DNA of 55,056 nucleotides, taken from the NCBI GenBank assembly GCA_029260555.1, contig JAJDCZ010000020.1, positions 1 to 55,056 on the forward strand, given 5' to 3'. This document shows, piece after piece, positions 23,912-33,209 of this stretch (its first letter is position 1; each line of letters opens with the position of its first letter). The DNA is from Phycisphaerales bacterium. Lineage in GTDB: Bacteria > Planctomycetota > Phycisphaerae > Phycisphaerales > UBA1924. Made by a program: the position numbers and the translations under genes. The notes beneath the pieces were generated by a model, which searched no databases, was not told where the DNA came from, and worked only from the letters and a program-made list of their open reading frames with translations.

Positions 23912-24841
23912 ATGGCAATCTTTCAATCGGTCATCGGGAAGCTGAAGAAGGGGCTCAAGCGCACGCGCGAAGGTTTTGTTGATTCGCTGCGAACAGTTCT
24001 TCTGGGTAAAAAACTCGATGATGAACTGATCAGGGAAATTCGTGCGTGTCTGATCAAGGCAGATGTTGGTGTGGCTGCGACTGATCGGCTGATCGAGAGT
24101 ATCACTGAAGCATATAAGGCCGGCACGCTCACACAGGGTGCAGATGTCTTGGTGCATCTTAAGGATCAGCTCGCAGAACTATGGCCCGAGTGTGATCGTT
24201 CGCTGAAAACTGCTTCGAGCAGCCCGACGGTTTATCTGGTCATCGGAGTCAACGGTGCGGGTAAGACGACGAGTATCGCCAAGCTTGCCTGGCTGTTGAA
24301 ATCGCAAGGCAACTCTGTGATGCTGGGTGCGTGTGATACCTTTCGGGCGGGAGCGGTGCGTCAGCTTGAGGTCTGGGCAGAGCGGCTGGGCGTGGATCTG
24401 ATCAAAGGCCAGCAAGGGGGCGATCCCGCAGCGGTTGCCTTTGACGCTTGCCAGGCTGCGAATGCAAGGAAAGCAGATGTTTTGATTCTTGATACCGCGG
24501 GTCGGCTTCAGACACAAGACCCGTTGATGCGTCAGTTGACCAAGATTAAAAATGTGGCTTCCAAGCAGGTTCCCGGCGGGCCTCATGAGGTGCTGCTGGT
24601 GATTGATGCCACGGCGGGCCAGAACGGCTTGCGTCAGGCGGAAGCTTTTGCAGAGGCTTCAGATGTCACGGGTATTATCCTGTCAAAGCTCGATGGCACA
24701 GCCAAGGGCGGCATTGTGGTTGCGATTCGCGATGCAATCAACATCCCCGTCAAGTTTGTGGGGCTTGGTGAAACACCCCAGGACATTGAGCCTTTTGATC
24801 CTGACAAGTTCATTCAGGCGATGTTTGAACAAGAAGGCTGA
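23912..24841 (+). CDS. ftsY: Signal recognition particle receptor FtsY
   Basis: The ATG at 23912 gives MAIFQSVIGKLKKGLKRTRE, the standard start of the N domain, and 309 residues. There is no acidic A domain, so this is the short form, anchored by an amphipathic N-terminus. The NG GTPase shows VIGVNGAGKTTSIAKLA (G1), ACDTFRAGAVRQL, LILDTAGRLQTQDPLM (G3), SKLDGTAKGG (G4) and KFVGLGETPQDIEPFDPDKF. It docks SRP-ribosome complexes at the inner membrane. It converges with the MscS gene four bases away. Confidence 0.96.
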   Translation: MAIFQSVIGKLKKGLKRTREGFVDSLRTVLLGKKLDDELIREIRACLIKADVGVAATDRLIESITEAYKAGTLTQGADVLVHLKDQLAELWPECDRSLKTASSSPTVYLVIGVNGAGKTTSIAKLAWLLKSQGNSVMLGACDTFRAGAVRQLEVWAERLGVDLIKGQQGGDPAAVAFDACQAANARKADVLILDTAGRLQTQDPLMRQLTKIKNVASKQVPGGPHEVLLVIDATAGQNGLRQAEAFAEASDVTGIILSKLDGTAKGGIVVAIRDAINIPVKFVGLGETPQDIEPFDPDKFIQAMFEQEG

Positions 24842-24845
24842 GTTC

Positions 24846-26810
24846 TTAGGCACCTTCACGAGGCGGCTCGCTTGATTCCATGCCTTGGATGGAATCAGTT
24901 TGCTGATCATCGTTTTCATCGAGCATGGGTAGATCATCCATATGGGCATCTTCGCCGAAAGATACGGGTATGGGTTTGTCTTGAAGTGTCCAGGGCCGAT
25001 CGTTGAGCAGATCTCGAGCCTCTCTGCGACCCTTGACGCGAGAACGCATCTCTGATCCTCTTCTGGGTGGAGAATATGGCTCGGGTTTGGCATCTCCGGC
25101 CTGTTGAAGATGGATGGTCTGCGTTGGGAAGGCAAACTCGATATTCATGCTGCTGGCCAAACGAAGGACATCAAGCATGAAGCGGTGGCGTTCGCGAAGC
25201 TCTGTTGCCCAGTCCGGGCATTCATGGAACATGTAGATCAGCACATCCAGGCTTGCAGCACCCCATGAGTTGAGCCAGACATGAAAGTAATCCTTGCGTG
25301 TGTATGGGTGGAGCTTGATGATCTCTCGGATGCCTTCGCAAAATGCTTCGATCTTCTCAGGCGGGGTGTCGTAGGTGATGCCGACGGTCGTTTTGAATCG
25401 TCGATAACGCCGTTTGCCAAAGTTGTCGACCTTGGCGCGGACCAGCGTGGAGTTGGGCACGGTGACGAGCGAGTTGTAGAAAGTTCTGATGCGTGTTGAG
25501 CGCAAGCCCAGCTCTTCGACGGTGCCTTCGACATCGCTGATGACAACCCAGTCGCCAACTTCAAAGGGTCGATCGATGATGACTGCGAATGAGCCGAAGA
25601 AGTTTTCGATGGTGTCTTTGGCTGCAAATGCAAAGGCCACGCCACCAATGCCCAGGCCAGTCAGCAGCGGCAGGATTTTGATATTCAGTGAATCTGCGAT
25701 GTAGATGACACCCAGGATTGTCACCAGCACCTTGAGGGTTTTCCGTAGTAGAGGGATGAGCAGGTCGTCGAGCTTGGTTCTGGTCAGTTCAGCCTTGACG
25801 CTGAAGAACTTTGCGATCAGATCTGTCACGCGGTATGCAGCCCAGACTGTTGAGAGCATCAAAATGAACCGGGCTGCGATCAGGAGGAGGTCTGTTGCGT
25901 CGGTCAGATCAGGTGAACCTTCGCTGGCTCGCGTCTCACTGATCAGGCGCAGGCCACCGAACCAGATCAGCGAACTTGCGACAAGGCCAAAGGGTCGAAC
26001 ACTTCGCTTGATCAGTGGTTGCTCAGCGGTTTGTCCGCGTTTGGTCAGTATCCGCTTCCATGCAATGGCAAGAAACACTCGCACGATCAAGTCGATGGTC
26101 AAGCCTATGAAAATCAAGATGCCGATGACGATCCACTGCCAGTATTCAAGGGTCAGAATCGCCTGGCTCTTGAGCGAGTAAGGCATTTTGTTGCGTAGCC
26201 ATTGGTACGGCGTGAGGATAACCGGGCCGTCGCCATATCGATCAGGCAGATGTTCGATGGAGCGCCAGAATGCAGGAATGCCTCCGACGGTTGAGTATGA
26301 AAACTTCCACTGGCCGGTATCTTCCTGACGCGAAAGGATGATGGTGCTCTGACGAGCGGCGTTGTTGATCGCGGTGTGGGCGGGGTTGCTGTTATTGGGG
26401 AAGAAGGTAAACGAGCTGAGTTTCTGGGATTTGGCCCATGTTGCATCAGGCAGATTCCAGAGCTGAATGTACCCGATCTTGTTGAATATGTTGTAGAGGT
26501 CGATGGCGCGGTCGATGCTTCTGGCCCGGTCTTGCCAATCAAAGCATGACAGTATTGTCTGGGCTTGGGTTTCTTTGATGTGAGACGATGTCTTGTTGTC
26601 AATGTAAATCTTGACAGCATCAAGAAAGGTCTGCATCGTCGCGCGCGGGCTTTCAAACCGGGGGTCGATGGCGACAGGCTGTGGATTGGTCTGTGCGGTC
26701 TTTTGTGGTTGAGTTGAGTTGCCTGGATCAGAAGTATCCTGGGCATGCACAGTGCCCGGCAGGAGCAATAACCAGAACATGACCAGTAGACGAGCGTTTC
26801 GTGTCAGCAT
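24846..26810 (-). CDS. MscS-family mechanosensitive channel with exported N-terminal domain
   Basis: The 654-residue product has a signal peptide (MLTRNARLLVMFWLLLLPG ... VHAQ) and a periplasmic domain of about 180 residues. About five membrane helices follow. The pore helix is LPLLTGLGIGGVAFAFAAKD, with the Gly/Ala packing pattern of MscS TM3, followed by TIENFFGSFAVIIDRPFEVGDWV. The cytoplasmic cage contains GTVEELGLRSTRIRTFYNS and VPNSTLVRAKVDNFGKRRYR. The C-terminal tail is acidic and extended. It would release solutes on osmotic downshock. The gene converges with ftsY. Confidence 0.92.
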   Translation of the reverse strand: MLTRNARLLVMFWLLLLPGTVHAQDTSDPGNSTQPQKTAQTNPQPVAIDPRFESPRATMQTFLDAVKIYIDNKTSSHIKETQAQTILSCFDWQDRARSIDRAIDLYNIFNKIGYIQLWNLPDATWAKSQKLSSFTFFPNNSNPAHTAINNAARQSTIILSRQEDTGQWKFSYSTVGGIPAFWRSIEHLPDRYGDGPVILTPYQWLRNKMPYSLKSQAILTLEYWQWIVIGILIFIGLTIDLIVRVFLAIAWKRILTKRGQTAEQPLIKRSVRPFGLVASSLIWFGGLRLISETRASEGSPDLTDATDLLLIAARFILMLSTVWAAYRVTDLIAKFFSVKAELTRTKLDDLLIPLLRKTLKVLVTILGVIYIADSLNIKILPLLTGLGIGGVAFAFAAKDTIENFFGSFAVIIDRPFEVGDWVVISDVEGTVEELGLRSTRIRTFYNSLVTVPNSTLVRAKVDNFGKRRYRRFKTTVGITYDTPPEKIEAFCEGIREIIKLHPYTRKDYFHVWLNSWGAASLDVLIYMFHECPDWATELRERHRFMLDVLRLASSMNIEFAFPTQTIHLQQAGDAKPEPYSPPRRGSEMRSRVKGRREARDLLNDRPWTLQDKPIPVSFGEDAHMDDLPMLDENDDQQTDSIQGMESSEPPREGA

Positions 26811-27022
26811 GGTGCCATGGTATGCGGCATGGAGGAGGTGTGACCCGGGAAACCGCCTGCCAGCAAGACCATATAACTGGCTTGTTGAACCGGCTGTTCC
26901 GTTTGGATCAGTTTGTGAGAGGCCGAGTCAGATTCAGAGGCACCCAGCTGAGGATCAGGCGAGCCGAACGGGTCGATGGCAGATGTGCTTTAGCAGCAGC
27001 GATGGGTTTACGGAGCAAGGCG

Positions 27023-29440
27023 ATGGTCAGGCGAAAAACAACCGGGGAATCAGCCTCAGGGCGATTGGGGGATCAGCCTGGAATGTTATTTGATCGTTTA
27101 GAGCCTCGGGTGCTGCTCAGCGGCTTTGAATGGACTGGAGACGAGGTTTTTCTGGCAGAACTGGTTAATCGTGCCCGGCTTGATCCTGCAGTCGAAGCTG
27201 CCCGCCTGGGGCTTGATCTGACCTCGGATCTGACGCCTGCGGAACTCGCAAGATTTACCACCCAGGAGCCTTTGGCGCTCAATGCTGAGCTCACTGTCGC
27301 AGCTCGTGATCATGCGCTGGATATGGCTCAGCGCGGGTTTTTTGACCATGTGAATCCCGATGGTGAGGATCCTACCGATCGTGCAGTTCGTGCGGGTTAT
27401 GCTGGTGTTGCGGGTGAGAATATCGCTGCGGGACAGGACTCAATCAGCATCGCCCATGCTGCGTGGCTTGATTCCCTGGGGCATCGCAGAAATGTCCTCA
27501 GCCTTCACGACAACTTCACAGACACCTTTCACTACAACGAAATCGGCATTGGTTTTGCTTTCACCAACATTGCACCTTATTTTGATTTCTACGCTCAGAG
27601 CTTTGGCTTTGTTGACAACGATGTCTTTCTGCTTGGTGTGGTGACAGACGATTTAAACAACAACAACTTTTACGATTCAGGCGAGGGGATCTCGGGGATT
27701 CAGGTCGATGTCTTCACCGCGTCTGAGCCCAGCAATATTTTATTTTCCTATACCACTCATGCTGCGGGCAACTACCAGATGCGTGTTGACCCGGGCAGCT
27801 ATGTTGTGCGGTATACGAACCTGGCATCAGGACTGGTCTATGCCGATCGAGTCACTATCGATAGTGTCAATGTCAAACTGGATGTTGCCATTGACCAGAT
27901 TACACTCAGCCCGGATGATCCGAACGCAAACTTTGATGACCACGCCAATGCAGGGCAGCTTGCTTTTGCTTCGAGTATTCCCGTCAACTCGATCACGGGC
28001 GATGGTGGATTGACGGGTGTGATCGAGTCGACATCAGATGTTGATCTGTTCAGCTTTGTTCCGGTTCAAAGTGGCTTGGCATCCATCCTCATGGGACTGC
28101 CCAACTCGACGCTTCAAGGCAGCATTCGGCTGCTGGATGATGCCGGCCAACCCCTGCAAGCTGCCAGTCAGAGTGCTCCGGGCCAGACACTCACCAGTAC
28201 CTTCTGGGTTGTTCAGAATCAGACTTATTACATCGAAGTACTCACAGAAAACCAGACGGTTGGTGAGTATGCGATTTTCGTGGGAAGCCCGGGCACAGCT
28301 GATTCAGGACCGGCTGCGGACTATACAGCCCGTTCAGGGCAAACCATCGGGGCTGATGCAGGTGCGGATGGATCGCTCATCGTCACCAGTTTCAATGCTT
28401 CAGGTCGACCCCTGGCCTTGAACCTCAACGCACAGAATCAATGGTCTGCATCGGATCTGCTGCAGGTTGCGGGTGGTCCCGATGATGCGGGCTCGATCAA
28501 AACATGGATCGACCCTGTTGATGGTTCTGCTTTCGCTGCTCTGACTTCTGCTGAAGGGCTCTTTGTTTATCACCTGGCGGCTGATGGCTCGTGGGCAGTG
28601 CGAAACCTCACGCGCGAGACGGCGGGTTCATCCACCATAGTCTCTGATCTGACTGTCTTTACCAGCACCGACAACCGGGTCTCTATTGCGGGGCTTGATA
28701 CACAAGGCGATCTGCTTCGGTACACGAAAATGGGTTCGAGCGATGCAGATGGAAGATCGGTCTGGGCATTTCAGAATATTGCTGAAGATCAACTTCGAGT
28801 TACCGGGCAGGTTGTGCCTCAGTTTGTTGGTCCCATTATCAGTTATGTGACGAGCTGGAATGGGCTGAACATCGCGGGGCTTGATGCGCAGGGTCAGATC
28901 CACGCGGTCTGGTGGGCTCCGGGTCAGGCGACATGGCGAACATCGAACCTTAGCAGCATTACCGGTGCCCCCACGCTTACAGGCGGGTTGACAGCATATT
29001 TGACGAGCTGGAAGGGCATCAATCTTGCGGGTATTGATGTGAATGGTCAGCTTTCAGTCGCATGGTGGGTGCCTCAGTTTGGGGCCAGCTGGCGTACATC
29101 CAACCTTTCATCGCTCGTCACTGGAAGTCAGGCTCTCTTGTCTGAGAGTTTGTCGAGTTATGTCACGCCTTGGGGAGGGCTGAACATCTCGGGGCTGGAT
29201 TCCAACGGCAAGGTTTCGGTGTTCTGGTGGGCACCGGGGCTGGATTCCTGGCGCTTCTCGCCTTTGAGTGACCTTGTCACAGGCAGCAGGACACTGGCTG
29301 GGACAATCACTGGTGTGACTACAAACGCAGGGGAAGTCAGCCTTATCGGGCGATCAGATACGGACGAGTTGATCCGTTATCACTGGCGTCCGGGAACTGC
29401 CTGGTCAGTGCAAAATATTACGAGTGTACTGCAGGCGTGA
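27023..29440 (+). CDS. LEPR-xLL surface protein with CAP domain, SdrD-like and PPC-like domains and a beta-propeller
   Basis: The ATG at 27023 is chosen because GGAG (27012-27015) lies seven bases upstream and gives the usual basic start MVRRKTTG. The product is 805 residues. Residues 24-34 are the LEPR-x-LL motif (FDRLEPRVLLSG), characteristic of large planctomycete surface proteins. A CAP/SCP domain follows (HALDMAQRGFFDHVNPDGED, GVAGENIAAGQ, AHAAWLDSLGHRRNVLS, NEIGIGF), with the His/Glu pattern of the CAP cavity. Then comes an SdrD-B-like fold (DDLNNNNFYDSGEGISGIQV), then a pre-peptidase C-terminal-like domain (SDVDLFSFVPVQSG). The last 350 residues contain seven propeller repeats. It is probably exported and cell-wall or matrix associated; catalytic activity is not shown. 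Confidence 0.88.
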   Translation: MVRRKTTGESASGRLGDQPGMLFDRLEPRVLLSGFEWTGDEVFLAELVNRARLDPAVEAARLGLDLTSDLTPAELARFTTQEPLALNAELTVAARDHALDMAQRGFFDHVNPDGEDPTDRAVRAGYAGVAGENIAAGQDSISIAHAAWLDSLGHRRNVLSLHDNFTDTFHYNEIGIGFAFTNIAPYFDFYAQSFGFVDNDVFLLGVVTDDLNNNNFYDSGEGISGIQVDVFTASEPSNILFSYTTHAAGNYQMRVDPGSYVVRYTNLASGLVYADRVTIDSVNVKLDVAIDQITLSPDDPNANFDDHANAGQLAFASSIPVNSITGDGGLTGVIESTSDVDLFSFVPVQSGLASILMGLPNSTLQGSIRLLDDAGQPLQAASQSAPGQTLTSTFWVVQNQTYYIEVLTENQTVGEYAIFVGSPGTADSGPAADYTARSGQTIGADAGADGSLIVTSFNASGRPLALNLNAQNQWSASDLLQVAGGPDDAGSIKTWIDPVDGSAFAALTSAEGLFVYHLAADGSWAVRNLTRETAGSSTIVSDLTVFTSTDNRVSIAGLDTQGDLLRYTKMGSSDADGRSVWAFQNIAEDQLRVTGQVVPQFVGPIISYVTSWNGLNIAGLDAQGQIHAVWWAPGQATWRTSNLSSITGAPTLTGGLTAYLTSWKGINLAGIDVNGQLSVAWWVPQFGASWRTSNLSSLVTGSQALLSESLSSYVTPWGGLNISGLDSNGKVSVFWWAPGLDSWRFSPLSDLVTGSRTLAGTITGVTTNAGEVSLIGRSDTDELIRYHWRPGTAWSVQNITSVLQA
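28380..29437 (+). repeat. Seven imperfect propeller-blade repeats in the CAP protein
   Basis: At protein level about seven units of 45-60 residues recur. The clearest three share YVTSWNGLNIAGLDAQGQI, YLTSWKGINLAGIDVNGQL and YVTPWGGLNISGLDSNGKV, each followed by a (V)WWxPG..W strand and TSNLSS-like turn. Earlier and later units (VSIAGLDTQGDLLRY, VSLIGRSDTDELIRYHW) are more divergent. Seven units fit a seven-bladed propeller. Confidence 0.6.
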
Positions 29441-29526
29441 GTCAGGTTGCCTTACTCCGGTATGCGGGGCTTGAACTGGGCCTGTTTTAGACCGATACAA
29501 ACTGTGGCTCAAAGTATTTACTTTGC

Positions 29527-31077
29527 ATGCCTGGAGTTTGTTCGCAGATGCAGGAAGTGATCCAGTCACAAGATGGTGCGGGTTCGGTGCGTTTACAAAG
29601 GACAGATGCCTTTCTTGTGCCCATCGTGTTGAGCTATGTTGCCATGGCGATTGTGACGACACTGGGTGCTGGTGTCTGGTCGTGGTGGGCGTTATCCAAA
29701 GGCCAGGGTGAAGCTGTAGAAGCCGCCTTGCCGTTCTGGCAAAGTACCACATTCCTTACGGGTCAGGGTGTTCTACTTGGGCTGGTCGTTGTGGCAGGCG
29801 GGGTGCTATATCGCAAACATCGAGCCAGAGCCCGGGCGGTGTGCGAAATCCACGGCGCGCTGCAGGATCTTGCCCAAGGTGAACAGTGTGAGCAGGCACT
29901 GCGTCTTGCTCCTGAGCTGGGTGGGTATGCTGAGGCGTGGAATGCACTGATCAGGGAGAATCAGAACAAGCTGGATCGCCAGACTGATCTTGAAATTCAG
30001 GCAGTTACCCAGGCAACACACAACGCAAAGGACAGTCTGGTTGGTGCCTGTGATGCCATGACTGCAGGCTTGATTCTCATCGGCAAGCAGATGGACATTA
30101 CTTATGCCAACGGAGCAGCCAAAGCTCTGATTGGGGCAGCACAGGATGATGTCGTTGGCAAGAGTGCATTGAGCCTGATCACGGATCAGGAAGTTCAAGA
30201 TGCTGTGAAGAGCATTATCTCTGGTCATCTACGCAGAATGGTGATTATCCAGACGGATCATCGGGAGCAGAGTGCCATCGGTGGTGGGGCGGTGCTTCGA
30301 TATCAGATCAGACCGGGCAGAGAGCAAGAAAAAGAAGCTGCGGTCATCATGATCGATGATATTACTCAGCAGTCAAACGCTGAGGAAGCCAGACTGTCGT
30401 TCGTGGCTCAGGCGACGCATGAGCTGCGTACGCCTTTGACCAACATTCGTTTGTACATTGAGGAGTTGCTGGATGAGGAAAATGAGGATCCTGTCGAGCA
30501 GAGAAAAGCAATCAATGTCATTTCCAACGAAGCGACCCGGCTCGAATCTATCGTGAGCGATCTGCTTTCGGTTTCAGAGATGGAAGCTGGTGCTTTGGCG
30601 CTCTCCGCAGGTGATGTGCGTCTGGACTCGCTCTTTGAAGAGCTGGAATCGGACTATCAAGCCCAGGCCAGGGAAAAGCACATTGAACTGCGATTTGAAC
30701 TGCCACCCAAGTATCCAACTATCCAGGGTGATCGAGCCAAGCTCTCTGTCGTGTTTCAGAACATGCTTGGTAATGCACTGAAGTACACGCCTGAAGGTGG
30801 GAAGGTGGCGGTGCGGGTAGAGGCTGAGAATGAGCAGCTTTGTGTGGAAGTTTCAGACACAGGCATTGGGATTTCAGCTGAGGATCAGCAACAGGTCTTT
30901 GAAAAGTTCTATCGCGCCAGGGATGAACGGATCAGGCAGATCACAGGTTCGGGTCTGGGTCTTTCGCTGGCAAGGGAGATCGCCAGATTGCATGGCGGCG
31001 AAATTGATGTTCGCTCGGAAATCGATGTCGGGAGCACTTTCATACTCACTTTGCCCACCAGAAAAAACGCAGCTTGA
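29527..31077 (+). CDS. Membrane PAS-domain sensor histidine kinase
   Basis: The 516-residue product has two membrane helices (about 29-55 and 77-95), a HAMP-like charged linker, a PAS domain (about 170-285: MTAGLILIGKQMDITYANGA) and a HisKA domain with H298 in QATHELRTPLTN. The HATPase domain has NMLGNALKYTPEGG (N box), DTGIGISAEDQQQVFEKF (G1/F) and GSGLGLSLAREIARLHGG (G2). No response regulator is adjacent. Instead the gene runs, 15 bases later, into a STAS gene and then the secretion-system genes, which is unusual. A start at ATG 29548 is possible. Confidence 0.92.
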   Translation: MPGVCSQMQEVIQSQDGAGSVRLQRTDAFLVPIVLSYVAMAIVTTLGAGVWSWWALSKGQGEAVEAALPFWQSTTFLTGQGVLLGLVVVAGGVLYRKHRARARAVCEIHGALQDLAQGEQCEQALRLAPELGGYAEAWNALIRENQNKLDRQTDLEIQAVTQATHNAKDSLVGACDAMTAGLILIGKQMDITYANGAAKALIGAAQDDVVGKSALSLITDQEVQDAVKSIISGHLRRMVIIQTDHREQSAIGGGAVLRYQIRPGREQEKEAAVIMIDDITQQSNAEEARLSFVAQATHELRTPLTNIRLYIEELLDEENEDPVEQRKAINVISNEATRLESIVSDLLSVSEMEAGALALSAGDVRLDSLFEELESDYQAQAREKHIELRFELPPKYPTIQGDRAKLSVVFQNMLGNALKYTPEGGKVAVRVEAENEQLCVEVSDTGIGISAEDQQQVFEKFYRARDERIRQITGSGLGLSLAREIARLHGGEIDVRSEIDVGSTFILTLPTRKNAA

Positions 31078-31092
31078 CAGGAGGGATTCGAC

Positions 31093-31428
31093 ATGGAAAT
31101 TGAAGAGTCACGCCAGGGTGCGGTGGTCGTGATCACGCCCATGGGGCCCATGGTCAGCGATGATGCAGATGTCTTTGCACAAAGAGCCAGCAACTCAGCC
31201 AACGAAAGTCTGGGGCGGGTTGTTGTTGATGCATCTCAGATGCCTTATGTCGATAGCCGGGGACTGGAAGTGCTTTTGGATCTTGCCAGCCAACTCACGG
31301 GTATGGGCCGATCGCTCAAGCTCATCGGTATCAACGACACCATTCGTGAAGTGTTTGATCTGACGGATATCACTGACATGTTCGAGTTTTTTGCTGACGC
31401 CACATCTGCCATCAGGAGCTTCGTATGA
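31093..31428 (+). CDS. STAS-domain protein in the secretion operon
   Basis: The 111-residue product is one STAS domain preceded by a strong AGGAGG at about 31079-31084. VVVITPMGPMVSDDADVFAQ forms the first strand, and RVVVDASQMPYVDSRGLEVLLD the phospho-site helix, where D-S-R-G replaces the common D-S-S-G; the first Ser is kept. It overlaps gspE by four bases, so it is made together with the assembly ATPase. It may be the target of the histidine kinase or of the RsbW-like kinase at 19956-20522; no data decide this. Confidence 0.87.
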   Translation: MEIEESRQGAVVVITPMGPMVSDDADVFAQRASNSANESLGRVVVDASQMPYVDSRGLEVLLDLASQLTGMGRSLKLIGINDTIREVFDLTDITDMFEFFADATSAIRSFV

Positions 31429-33209
31429 GTGCAGATTCCAAAAAAACTCGCGTTGGTGATGCGCTCGTCGAGCAGGGGTTACTGACACCTGAGCAGCTCG
31501 AAAAAGCCCTCGCCAAGCAAAGAAACACCGGGCGGATGCTCGGCGAAACGCTCGTTGAAGAGGGCGTTATTTCTGCTGCTGTGTTTGTGCGCACGCTGGC
31601 GAGTTGCCTGGGCATTAAGGGCTGTCAGCTCAGGCATGGTCTGATCGATCCGTCATTGCTGCCATTGGTTGGTGAAGATGAAGCCCAGCGTCTGTGCATC
31701 ATGCCCATGTTTCGAGTTGGAGATACGCTGACGGTTGCGATGGCAGAGCCTCAATCGCTCCCGGCTATCGATCGTCTTCGGCTCATCACGAATCTGAAGA
31801 TCAGACCTGTACTTGCACTTGAAGCCAACATCTGTGAATACATCAACAAGTACGCAGGTGGCAATGTTGATGTAGATTCATTTCTGACCTCGCTGGCAGA
31901 GTCTGATGTTGAAGTTATTGAACGAGAATCCGTTGATGAAGGGCCTGCGACCGATCTGGACACGATGGTGGAGGGCAGCCCCATCGTCAACCTGGTCAAT
32001 GTCGCCTTGCTCACAGCCATCCGCGATAACGCCAGTGATATCCATATCGAACCCAGCAGTAAAGGCACCAGAATCCGCTATCGAATTGATGGGATGTTGC
32101 GTAATCTCATGAAGCCTCCGCCGGGGATGCACTCAGCCATTGTCTCACGCATCAAGGTGATCGGCAAGATGGATATCGCTGAGAAACGGCTGCCTCAGGA
32201 GGGGCGTGTGCACATTATCGCTGAGGGCAGAGAGATTGATCTTCGTGTTTCCAGCATGCCCACACTTCTGGGTGAAAAACTCGTTATCCGCGTGCTTGAT
32301 AAAGCAAACCTTCGTGTTCGGCTCGAAGAGCTTGGGTTCAGAAAAGAATCTCTTGAAGCATTCAGGCGCATGCTTGATCAGCCTCATGGTCTGGTGCTGG
32401 TCACTGGGCCTACAGGTTCAGGTAAAACGACGACGCTCTACTCTGCGCTTGATCTTCTGAGAAGCCCGGAGCGAAACCTCGTCACTATTGAAGATCCAGT
32501 CGAGTATCAACTGGATCTCATCAACCAGATCCATGTTAACGAAAGCGTGGGCATGACCTTTGAAAGAGCTTTGCGTAGTATTCTCAGGCAAGACCCTGAT
32601 ATCATCATGGTTGGCGAAATTCGTGATGAGCAGACTGCACTTGTAGGTGTGCAGGCTGCTCTTACTGGTCACCTCGTGCTGGCCACACTTCATACGAATG
32701 ATGCGCCGGGCACTGTCGCAAGACTCATTGACATGAATATCGAATCGTATTTGCTTGCAAGCGCCCTCAATGGCGTGGTTGCGCAGCGGCTTGCTCGCAC
32801 AATTTGCCCAAGTTGCAGCCAAAAATACTATCCCAGCGAGGAAGTTCTGAAAGATGCAGGTCTTGATGATGGTGTGAGCAGAGTCTTTCGCAAGGGTTCG
32901 GGTTGCCGTCAATGTAATGACACGGGTTTCCAGGGGCGAGTGGGCATTTATGAAGTTATGGAGATCACCAGCAAGCTCAGAAAGCTCGTCCACACAGGTG
33001 CTCCGTCACATGTATTCAGGAAAAGCATGCATGAAGAAAGCATGTTCACGCTCCGCGAAGAGGGTATCCAGATTTCAATCAGCGGCAAAACCAGCCTGGA
33101 AGAAGTCCTTCGCGTGACCCATATCGATGATCAGGGAGCGCCCGAGCCGATCCAGACTCAGTGCGAGTTGCCTCGTGATGCAGGACCGGCCAGAGAGGAG
33201 GCAGCATGA
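31425..33209 (+). CDS. gspE: Type II secretion/type IV pilus assembly ATPase with MshEN domain
   Basis: This 594-residue hexameric ATPase powers pseudopilus assembly at the inner membrane. Residues 9-60 are a tandem MshEN motif (RVGDALVEQGLLTPEQLEKA, then RMLGETLVEEGVISAAVFV), the fold that binds cyclic di-GMP in MshE. Walker A is GPTGSGKTT (328-336). The Asp box is TIEDPVEYQLD, Walker B DPDIIMVGEIRDEQTA, and the His box LVLATLHTNDAPGT. The tetracysteine zinc site is CPSC ... CRQC. It overlaps gspF by four bases. Confidence 0.95.
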   Translation: MSADSKKTRVGDALVEQGLLTPEQLEKALAKQRNTGRMLGETLVEEGVISAAVFVRTLASCLGIKGCQLRHGLIDPSLLPLVGEDEAQRLCIMPMFRVGDTLTVAMAEPQSLPAIDRLRLITNLKIRPVLALEANICEYINKYAGGNVDVDSFLTSLAESDVEVIERESVDEGPATDLDTMVEGSPIVNLVNVALLTAIRDNASDIHIEPSSKGTRIRYRIDGMLRNLMKPPPGMHSAIVSRIKVIGKMDIAEKRLPQEGRVHIIAEGREIDLRVSSMPTLLGEKLVIRVLDKANLRVRLEELGFRKESLEAFRRMLDQPHGLVLVTGPTGSGKTTTLYSALDLLRSPERNLVTIEDPVEYQLDLINQIHVNESVGMTFERALRSILRQDPDIIMVGEIRDEQTALVGVQAALTGHLVLATLHTNDAPGTVARLIDMNIESYLLASALNGVVAQRLARTICPSCSQKYYPSEEVLKDAGLDDGVSRVFRKGSGCRQCNDTGFQGRVGIYEVMEITSKLRKLVHTGAPSHVFRKSMHEESMFTLREEGIQISISGKTSLEEVLRVTHIDDQGAPEPIQTQCELPRDAGPAREEAA

